DNA of 64,000 nt from Vicinamibacterales bacterium (GTDB lineage: Bacteria; Acidobacteriota; Vicinamibacteria; Vicinamibacterales; UBA8438). Position numbers and translations under genes: made by a program. Position 1 is the first letter of the stretch, and every line of letters starts with the position of its first letter. The notes beneath the pieces are model-generated. The model worked only from the letters and a program-made list of their open reading frames with translations, searched no databases and was not told the origin of the DNA. Positions 47,691-56,100 of the stretch are shown here, one piece after another. Where the stretch lies: positions 62,001 to 126,000 of the forward strand of contig CATQHX010000011.1 of assembly GCA_958296065.1 (NCBI GenBank), written 5' to 3'.

Positions 47691-48506
47691 CTCGCGGTCG
47701 AGCAGACCTTGGTGGTCGCGACCCGCAAGTAGCGCGAGGTGGTCTGCAGACTCCGATGCCCGAGCAGGAGCTGAATGGTACGCAGATCGGTGCCGGCCTC
47801 GAGCAGGTGGACCGCGAAGGCATGGCGAAGTAAATGTGGCGTGACGGCCTTGGCAAGACGCGCGCGCCGGGCGGCGATGCGGCACGCAAGCTGGACCGCG
47901 CTGCGCGTGATGGGCGCCTCGGGGCGCTCGCCGGGGAAGAGCCAGTGCCGGGGCCGTTGGACTTTTCCACCAGGCGCGCAGAACCGCCAGCAGCTTCGGC
48001 GAGAGCATCACGTAGCGGTCCTTCTGACCCTTGCCCTTCGCGATGCGCAGCACCATCCGTTCGCTGTCGATGGCGGACACGGTGAGGGCAATGGCCTCGG
48101 AGACGCGCAGGCCGGCGGCGTAGCAGGTGGTCAGGATGGCGCGATGCTTCGCGGGCTTGACCGCGTCGAGAAACTGGACCACTTCCCGCGGGCTGAGCAC
48201 GACCGGCAGAGACTGCGGCTTCTTCGGCGCGGGGATCACGTCGTCGAAGGGCCACTGCTTCTGAAGCGTGACCCGATAGAGGAAGCGCAGCGCCGCCACG
48301 GTGACGAGCAGCGAGCCCGTTGCCAAGCCGCGTTCGGTGGCCAGGTAGACCTGGTAGGCGCGGATCTGCTCGGGGCCGAGGCGCTCGGGTGACCGGTCGA
48401 AGTAGCGGGCGAACCGCGCGACGGTCTCGACGTACGTGCGTTGGGTGAACGGCGACAGCCGCCGCACCTGCATGTCTTCGAGCATGCGTTGACGAAGCGA
48501 TGTCAT
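47665..48506 (-). pseudogene. XerC/IS91-associated tyrosine integrase, one frameshift
   Basis: From ATG 48506: MTSLRQRMLEDMQVRRLSPFTQRTYVETVARFARYFDRSPERLGPEQIRAYQVYLATERGLA..., catalytic Arg in TTCYAAGLRVSEAIAL. At AAAA near 47966 the frame changes and continues as [85 protein letters not shown], which has the HxxR, GHxS and Tyr residues. The set R-HxxR-H-Y is complete if the frame is corrected. Proteins of this subgroup accompany IS91-like transposases. Confidence 0.85.
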
Positions 48507-48760
48507 CTGACGCTCCTTTGCGAAGGGCCTGGGGGATTCCAGGCGCTCGCCGAGCAGCGTAGGTGAGGCTCACGAGGAGCTGCGGCGGTCGGACGATCTG
48601 GCCGGACGCGTCAGGGGCGGCGGGTCGACTGAGCGCCTACCGCCGTGGCGGTTTCGTTCAAGATCTGAAATGTTGTGTTTCCTGATATGTTGCGTAGAGG
48701 GTGCAAGGCCTTTTGAAATCAGGGCTTTTGCCTCAACTCACGCAACATAATGGATAGACC

Positions 48761-49033
48761 TCATAGCGTTCGGAGGAAGGCCATGATGCCGGCATCCCGC
48801 TTCCAGGCCCGGGTACCCTCAGATTCCGCCTGATCGCAAAGCGCGATCGCTCTCGCCTTGGTCTCGAAATCGATTTCGGCGTAGATGTTGGTCGTGTCGA
48901 GCTTGACGTGGCCGAGCCATGCCCGAATCGCGTCTCGTCCTCCGGCGGCGTGCATCTTCTTGAGGATTTTTGCCAGTTCTGTCACCGTACGCATCAGTTC
49001 GCTCCTCGTCAGCATCTGGATCCATCCGCGCAT
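48761..49033 (-). pseudogene. Site-specific integrase, C-terminal fragment
   Basis: Reading AIRAWLGHVKLDTTNIYAEIDFETKARAIALCDQAESEGTRAWKRDAGIMAFLRTL matches the end of a second type of integrase (AWLGHxSLDTTxxYAEID, with the GH and Tyr residues). The N-terminal codons before AGGRDAIRAW are not homologous, so only about the last 65 residues remain. Confidence 0.78.
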
Positions 49034-49078
49034 CGATCATTCGACAGGAGTCCGGTCCCTCCCCGCGTCGATCTCGTA

Positions 49079-49275
49079 CCGTGCACGCCGATCACGTACG
49101 GGATCGGCGTGCACGGGGAACGGACGCGTTCACGTTCACGTAAACTGATCGCGAATGCGGGTCCACACGCGTACTGGAAACGCCACGCGAAAACGGACGC
49201 GTCGCGCACCTGGGTCGGGGGCACGAAGACGGACGCGCCATGCACCTGGATCGCGCCCGCAAAACGGACGCGTGC
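49079..49275. promoter_or_regulatory. 15-bp inverted repeat followed by four direct repeats
   Basis: A perfect 15-bp inverted repeat (arms 49079-49093 and 49102-49116, CCGTGCACGCCGATC) is followed by four copies of ACGGACGCG: in AACGGACGCGTT (about 49119), AAACGGACGCGTCGCG (49191), AAGACGGACGCGCC (49226) and AAAACGGACGCGTG (49261). Copies two and three also share CACCTGG downstream. No gene is evident here. The layout resembles an operator or iteron array ahead of the small genes at 50569-51059. Confidence 0.45.
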
Positions 49276-49351
49276 GTGCTAGTATACGGATATGGATCAC
49301 GTGCACGGATCGGCACGCGGTACACGGAGCGACTTGGCGACCGGGAGACTA

Positions 49352-50561
49352 GTGGTCCGTCACATCACAATCTTCGGGTAGACGGACTTGAGTTTACAGC
49401 GAGCATCGTCGACCCTCATCTGCCAGTCGACACCGCGTTGGGTGCCATTGATGTCGCTGGACCACGCCGACACTTCGCCGTGCAGCGTCTCCAGGTCGCC
49501 GATGCGGCGTTCCCGCAGGCATTGGCGCGTCATGGCACTGAGCTCGTTCTCCGCGATGTTCAGCCAACTCCCGTGTTTCGGCGTGTAGCAGAACTCGAGG
49601 CGACGAACCAGTTCTCGTGCCCGCACCGGCTCGAACACTTCGTAGAAGGCACCCTTCGTGTGCGTGTTGAGGTTGTCGCACACCAGGGTGACCTTCGGGC
49701 ACTCGGCGTAGCGGCCCTCCAGCAGGCCGGCGACCTCCACCGCCCAATCGGCCTTCGTACGCCGGGCTCGGGCCGTCGCCTGCCGCCAACCCGCCAGCGG
49801 TTCGCTGAACAGGAAGACCGAGGCCGTGCCGGCCCGTTCGTACTCGTAGTCGACGCGTCGGGGACGCGCCTTCGTGGCGGCCACCGGCGGGCGCGTTTCC
49901 TTGACCAGTTGCACCGGCTGCTCATCCATGCACACGACGGGGCAATCCGGGTCGTAGGGCTGCTGGTACAGATCCAGGACCTGTTCCATGTGCGCCACGA
50001 ACTCGGCATCGGTCTCCGGCGGGATCACCCAGTACTCGATTCTCCGCCGGGTCATCTCGTTTTTTTCAGCGTCCGCCGGATCGTTTCGTGGCTGACCGAC
50101 TCGACGACCCCCAACTCGACGACACGGCGCGCCAACAGCCGCAACGACCAGTTCGCGTAGCCCTTCGGGGGCGACCCCAGACGCAGGGCGATGACCTGCG
50201 CCTCCTGTTCGCCGTCGAGCAGCTTGAGGCCCGGGGGCAACGCCTGCCGTTGGCGTTCCAGCGCCCGCTCGAATCCTTCCAGCACGCAACGTTGGCGAAT
50301 GTTCTCGACCGTCTTGGTGCGACACGAAAAGGCATCGGCAATCTGCTGGTCGGTCCACCCCGGTCCGTCCGCATCGGCCTTCAAGAGAATCTGAGCGCGG
50401 CGCACCTTCTCGCTGCTCCCCTTGAGCTTGCGGACCGTCTGTCGACAGATCTCGCGTTCCTGGGCGGTGAGTCGAACGATGTACTTTTTCTCCGGCATGA
50501 AAGCTGTCTCGGCTTGAGATCAGCTTCCCGATAGTCCTAATGTTGACACGTGACGGACCAC
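49352..50561 (-). mobile_element. Complete IS630-family insertion sequence
   Basis: The ends are inverted repeats: the left begins GTGGTCCGTCAC (49352) and the right ends GTGACGGACCAC (50550-50561). Both are flanked by TA (49350-49351 and 50562-50563), the IS630 target. Length is 1,210 bp. Contains the transposase in two overlapping frames. The 12-bp terminal repeats and the coding frames are undamaged, so the element may be active. Confidence 0.92.
49360..50498 (-). CDS. IS630 transposase made by a -1 frameshift (orfA/orfB)
   Basis: orfA (50052-50498) starts MPEKKYIVRLTAQEREICRQTVRKLKGSSEKVRRAQILLKADADGPGWTDQQIADAF and ends VSHETIRRTLKKTR; it is the helix-turn-helix half. A run AAAAAAACG (A AAA AAC heptamer, near 50072) lets ribosomes slip -1 into orfB, EMTRRRIEYWVIPPETDAEFVAHMEQVLDLYQQPYDPDCPVVCMDEQPVQLVKE..., with the DDE residues in VVCMDEQPVQL, VTLVCDNLNTHT and HGSWLNIAENELSAM. 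IS630 elements often use such a slippery A-run; the fused product would be about 375 residues. Confidence 0.9.
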
Positions 50562-50568
50562 TAGGGCG

Positions 50569-50793
50569 ATGAGTGACTTCAAGCAGGTCAAGATGGGCGT
50601 AACGGAGCGCCAGCTTGACGACATGCGCTTCATCAAGGAGGTGTACAGCCTCCCCAACGAGGCGTCTGCCGTTGGTACGGCGCTGGCTGTCACGCGATCG
50701 CTTGCGGAGCGCGTGAAGCGGCGGCATGGCCGACTAGTTCTCCACAACAACGACGGGACGCGGCAGGAGATCCGCATTCCTGCCGGAACGTGA
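50569..50793 (+). CDS. Small conserved-looking protein, start separated from its ribosome site by IS630
   Basis: 74 residues: MSDFKQVKMGVTERQLDDMRFIKEVYSLPNEASAVGTALAVTRSLAERVKRRHGRLVLHNNDGTRQEIRIPAGT. Predicted helix-helix then beta hairpin; the LPNEASAVGTALAVTRSLAE stretch resembles ribbon-helix-helix or RpoH-like small regulators. The ATG is 6 bp right of the IS630 insertion point. Joining both flanks restores a GGGAG ribosome site 9 bp before the ATG, so the IS has cut the gene from its leader. Confidence 0.65.
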   Translation: MSDFKQVKMGVTERQLDDMRFIKEVYSLPNEASAVGTALAVTRSLAERVKRRHGRLVLHNNDGTRQEIRIPAGT

Positions 50794-50796
50794 TCG

Positions 50797-51059
50797 ATGG
50801 CCGCCGACGACGAGCAGAGCCTCGGCGATGCGACTGAGGCCGCGGGGCTAGAGTTCGTCGACGCCTACAGGGGTGATGCGCGATTCTACCGGATAATCGC
50901 AATACTCCCTCGGAATCGCAATCTCGCTCTCCATCGTTTGCTCGCTGGTGGCTGTGCTTTGCGGCAACGCGGTCCCCAATGGCATCACGGCAATCGGTTC
51001 GGCAGCCGTCGGCGCGCTGGCTGGCATATTCACAGCCACGTCTCGCGGCTGATCGCCCA
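50797..51059 (+). pseudogene. Small membrane protein, frameshifted, second gene of the pair
   Basis: Starts 3 bp after the stop of the previous gene: MAADDEQSLGDATEAAGLEFVDAYRGDARFYRII. The next frame supplies YSLGIAISLSIVCSLVAVLCGNAVPNGITAIGSAAVGALAGIFTATSRG, two hydrophobic helices, with a stop at 51059. The combination of a polar N-terminus and a two-helix membrane hairpin is coherent, so one frameshift near 50900 is the likely explanation. Confidence 0.55.
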
Positions 51060-51149
51060 TGGAGGCCTCGTGCGATAAAGGAAAGCGCGCGCTGAGCGAT
51101 GGCTCCTGCATCTGGAACGGCTAGGCGCCGGCATCGCACCGTTGCCCCC

Positions 51150-51480
51150 TGACGCGGCCGGTACGGCCCCCGTGGTCCTGCGGGCGGCGTCCGCGTCTCG
51201 ACCAGCCCCACGATCCACCGGACGTCCCGTAGCGTGTCCGTGACGCCAGCCGCCATCGCCGGCGTCATCCGTAGCGTCTTGTGGATCCGGCAGAAGTTGT
51301 AGAACACCGTGTACAGGGCCACCTGGTACGCGTGGTTCGCCAGCTTCTTGCTGAACGCGTTGGTCAACCGGGTGAACCGCCCGTTGCCCATCCTGAAGTT
51401 CAGGTTCTGACGCTCCACGTACGACGTGCTGACGTGCTTTGGGTTCGGGTCGCCGGTGACCCGGTTGAGTGAGGCACCGC
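51150..51480 (-). mobile_element. IS1-like transposase, C-terminal fragment
   Basis: Minus-strand reading: TGDPNPKHVSTSYVERQNLNFRMGNGRFTRLTNAFSKKLANHAYQVALYTVFYNFCRIHKTLRMTPAMAAGVTD...VRWIVGLVE. STSYVERQNLxxRMxxRRFTRLTNAFSKKxxNHxxxxxLxxxxYNFCRIHxTLRxTPAMxAG is the end of the IS1-like family used by many GC-rich bacteria. The DNA-binding and first catalytic parts are absent. It abuts the broken TonB receptor gene. Confidence 0.85.
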
Positions 51481-51499
51481 GCAGAAACCTGCCAGCTAA

Positions 51500-52850
51500 C
51501 CGTCAGATTCCCGCTCGGAGTCGAAGGTCAGGTACCACAGCGCGACGGTTCGCAGGCCGATCTCGGCTCCGCGGGCGGGCACGAGCGGGTCCTCGCTGTC
51601 CACGCGCTCGCCGCTGACCGGCTCGACCCATTGTCGCTGCGGCCCGCGGGTCGTTGCTGTGGAACCCGTGGCCGTAGTTCAGGTAGAGCTCGGTCCCGCG
51701 CCACGGACCCAGCACCGCGGTCAGCTTGGGACTGATCAGTCCCGACGTGCCCGAGCCGGTGTTGAGGGCGCGCAGCGCGTCGACCGAGATAGCGGCAGAA
51801 GTCGCCGCGGACGCCGAAGGTGGTGCGCAAGAACCGGGTCCACTCGATCTCGCTCTGCCCGAACAGCCCGACCGTGCTCTGCCGCACGGCGTCGTTGCGG
51901 ATGGCGCCGGTGCGCCGCCGGCCCACCGTCCGGTGCAGGCCGACCGTGCCCACCGCGTCGTGCCGGAACGACGCGCCGGCGGCGTACTCCGTCGACTGAT
52001 TCGAATGCGTTTCCGAGTCGCCGGTGCAGCAGCCGCGCCCCGGAGACCCACCGGCGGCCCTCCTGCTCGATCTGGTCGCCGTCGATCGGATTCTCCAGGA
52101 AGTAGGTGACGTTCTGGAACAGGGTTCAGCCCGCCCTGCAGGGCGTAGGCGGTCACGGGGGTCGATGCCGCCCCGCTCGATCCAGCCCGTCGAACGCCAA
52201 GCTGTAGCGGGAGGTCCGGCCGGCGTCGGTGTCGTCGATGGCGCCGAACCGCGACAGGCTCCCCGCCTCGACCGCGCGCAGCGGGATCTGGTCGGTCGCG
52301 TTCCAGTCGGCCTTGTATCCCATGCCGGTGATGGAGAACCCGTTCGTCAGGTCGTCCTGGCTGTAGCGCACGACGGTGTTCACCTTGCGCATGTTGTCGG
52401 GCCGCTTCCACGGCCCGTCGTTCGTGTTCGCTTCCAGGGCCATCAGCACGTTGCCGGCGCCCACCTGCGGAGAGACGGCCCCGAAGAAGACGCGCCCCCA
52501 TCCCTGGCCACCGCTGCTCAAGCTCAACAGCGGGCGGTCGAGCACGTTGACGTAGCTGATGGTGGCCGACCCGGCCGCGGAGAAGTCGCCGTGCTCGGCG
52601 AAGTACGGCCCCTTGTTGTACTGCACGCCGCTCACCAGCTCCGGGATGAGCAGGTTCACGTCGCTGTAGCCGTGCGCGTGCGCGCCGGAAGACTCGTTCA
52701 TGGGCACGCCGGCAAGGGTGGTCGCGAAGTTGTCCAGGTTGAAGCCGCGCAGGTAGTACTGGTTGGCCTTGCCTTCGCCGCTGTGCTGGCTGGCGATGAA
52801 GCCCGGCACCGCTTCGAGCACCTCGTCGGGACGCATGAACGCAACGGCAT
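51500..52850 (-). pseudogene. TonB-dependent receptor, truncated and frameshifted
   Basis: Minus-strand pieces: RPDEVLEAVPGFIASQHSGEGKANQYYLRGFNLDNFATTLAGVPMNESSGAHAHGYSDVNLLIPELVSGVQYNKGPYFAEHGDFSAAGSATISYVNVLDRPLLSLSSGGQGWGRVFF (plug and start of the barrel), NTNDGPWKRPDNMRKVNTVVRYSQDDLTNGFSITGMGYKADWNATDQIP, then in other frames QSTVGLFGQSEIEWTRFLRTTFGVRGD, GLISPKLTAVLGPWRGTELYLNYGHGFHSNDPR and EPVSGERVDSEDPLVPARGAEIGLRTVALWYLTFDSE. The signal peptide, carboxypeptidase-like domain and TonB box are lost at the right, and the end is lost to the IS1-like fragment. The plug lacks the usual HGTD after NLD, a small deletion. Confidence 0.85.
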
Positions 52851-53132
52851 CGACCTCGTGTCGTTCCGTCGGGGCGAGCGCAAAGATGACCGTACGCAGG
52901 AGTACCTGCGCAAGTGGCCCGGGGGCGAGGGTGTGCTCTACATCGGCAAGGCGCAGGAGAGGGCGCGCGTTTTGCGCACCGAGCGCTGCCAGCGCTGCCA
53001 CGACCCGGCCACCGGCGCGCCACACCTGCGCACAGCGCTTGTGATTGGGGCAACCTTGGTCGCTTGGTGTGTCGCCAAGGTAGTCAGTCTCCCATGTGCC
53101 CCGCCGCGCATCGAGGACGGTGGTATCGGTCG

Positions 53133-56100
53133 ATGCGCGACGAAGGCCGGGGAACGTTCCCCGGCGACATGAGGCCGCGAGTGAATGCAGAGCATCATCC
53201 ATCAACACCGCTCAACGAAGGCCGGGGCACGCACCCCGGCGACACTGCTCGCAGCACACGGACAGGGTACTTCCCGTCTACGCTCAATGAAGGCCGGGGC
53301 ACGCACCTTGTTGGCGAGCTCGAGGATCCGCCAAATATTGGAGTTCCGCCAACCGCAAGCTGTTGTGGTGCCGGCGGCCTCGTCAAACGAACAGCGTGCG
53401 CGTGTGCTCACCGGCGTCAAGGCGCTTCGCTTCGCTCCGCCCCCGCTTCGCGGGGCTTTCGGCCCTGCCGCCGGGGGGCACGCACCCCGGCGACAGGCGC
53501 AAGATCGTAACGTGCACTGCATGAGCGATGAGCGCTCAACGAAGGCCGGGGCACGCACCCCGGCGACACCGGCAACGTGGCAGGTAGCCGGCCTACCGTT
53601 GTAGCGCGCTCAACGAAGGCCGGGGCACGCACCCCGGCGACACCTTCTCTGCCCTCACAGGCCGCACCGCTTCGCTCGCGCACAACGAAGGCCGGGGCAC
53701 GCACCCCGGCGACACATATCACCCCTGTATCCGCGCCAGTTCGTGGCGCAACCGCTCAACGAAGGCCGGGGCACGCACCCCGGCGACACCCCACGTCAAG
53801 CGTCTACGGTAGACGCCTCGTCTACCGCTCAACGAAGGCCGGGGCACGCACCCCGGCGACACCATCACGCGCCGGTTGCGTTTGCGGCACACGTGTTCCG
53901 CTCAACGAAGGCCGGGGCACGCACCCCGGCGACACCTGCCGCGCGTGGTCTGTCGGTGTGGTACGTCGTTCGACGCTCAACGAAGGCCGGGGCACGCACC
54001 CCGGCGACACGCGGCGAGGGCGCGGTGCAGGCGCATCGTGGGTCCCGCTCAACGAAGGCCGGGGCACGCACCCCGGCGACACTCGAGGATTTCGGCGTCG
54101 TTCGATGTGAGGGTTGCCGCTCAACGAAGGCCGGGGCACGCACCCCGGCGACACGCCCGGGCCGAGGACCGGATCCGCGCCGCCTTCGACCTCGCTCAAC
54201 GAAGGCCGGGGCACGCACCCCGGCGACACGTGCTCGACGAACGGCAGGTCGACCCGGCGGTCGATCGCTCAACGAAGGCCGGGGCACGTACCCCGGCGAC
54301 ACGTATGCGATGGGGCGCGACAAGGGACGCGACACGTCGCTCAACGAAGGCCGGGGCACGTACCCCGGCGACACTCGTCGGCAAGCAAATCAAGGCGCTA
54401 GCGAATGCGGTCGCTCAACGAAGGCCGGGGCACGCACCCCGGCGACACCTGGTCGTCACCAATCAGCGCGGCCGCGTGTCCATCATCGCTCAACGAAGGC
54501 CGGGGCACGCACCCCGGCGACACTAGGCTAGACGGGTATGGTGGCACTGAGACAGTCGGCGCTCAACGAAGGCCGGGGCATGCACCCCGGCGACACGCCC
54601 CGGCGCTGAAGTAGCGGGCGACGCCGATGTCCGCTCAACGAAGGCCGGGGCACGCACCCCGGCGACACCCGCGCGCGCCTGGAGCGCCTCGAGGAAGCTC
54701 CTCCACGCTCAACGAAGGCCGGGGCACGCACCCCGGCGACACGACCAGCCGACCGCGCGACCGCTCGCACTCGACGCACGCTCAACGAAGGCCGGGGCAC
54801 GCACCCCGGCGACACCAGTAGACCAAAGGCGGCTACCTATAAGGGTTTTCCTCGCTCAACGAAGGCCGGGGCACGCACCCCGGCGACACCCAGCACCTGC
54901 ACGAGCGCCGCAACGTCGATTGTCCCGCTCAACGAAGGCCGGGGCACGCACCCCGGCGACACGGTGCACGCGTTGCACGGCCAGAACGGCAGCGACTCGC
55001 CCGCTCAACGAAGGCCGGGGCACGCACCCCAGCGACACCCGGCAGCCCCACGTAGGCCAGCAGGATGACGACCGCCGCTCAACGAAGGCCGGGGCACGCA
55101 CCCCGGCGACACCCGAGCGAAGCTCGTCGCCCTGCCGCACCCGCCGCACGCTCAACGAAGGCCGGGGCACGCACCCCGGCGACACAACATGGACCGCAAC
55201 CCCTCGTCCTTGACCTCGTACGCTCAACGAAGGCCGGGGCACGCACCCCGGCGACACGCGCGCGCAGTGTCAGGTTCACGGCCGCCACGTTCGCTCAACG
55301 AAGGCCGGGGCACGCACCCCGGCGACACACTCGGTCATAGGCCGAGACGAACGCCGACGCTGCCCGCTCAAGGAAGGCCGGGGCACGCACCCCGGCGACA
55401 CGCAGCGCACGACCGCGACGCGCATCCTGCCGATCACCCGCTCAACGAAGGCCGGGGCACGCACCCCGGCGACACTGCTGCGACCACAGCCTGCGAACAT
55501 GCCTCTCCGACGCTCAACGAAGGCCGGGGCACGCACCCCGGCGACACCGGCGGGAGCGCTCACGAGCGCGACGGTCGGCGCCGCCGCTCAACGAAGGCCG
55601 GGGCACGCACCCCGGCGACACACCTCGGGCCGCGGGTCGTGTTCGGCGACCGGCAGCGCTCAACGAAGGCCGGGGCACGCACCCCGGCGACACTCGGCCG
55701 CTGGGTTTTCATTTTCTCCGCCACGGCCGTCGCTCAACGAAGGCCGGGGCACGCACCCCGGCGACACGCGCCGTGGCCGACGGCGGGCACGGCGGCCGCC
55801 TACGTCGCTCAACGAAGGCCGGGGCACGCACCCCGGCGACACGCGCTGTCTTCAGGCGCTGCACCACCCCGGGCACGCCCGCTCAACGAAGGCCGGGGCA
55901 CGCACCCCGGCGACACTCCTCGAGGTCGACGCGGGCAATCAGGCCTGCGACCGCTCAACGAAGGCCGGGGCACGCACCCCGGCGACACGTGCAGCCGCCG
56001 CAGGTCCACCCGCGTGATGGGCCCCGCTCAACGAAGGCCGGGGCATGCACCCCGGCGACACACGCCGAGGGGCTGACGCGGGCGGGCATCGTGCGGCTCG

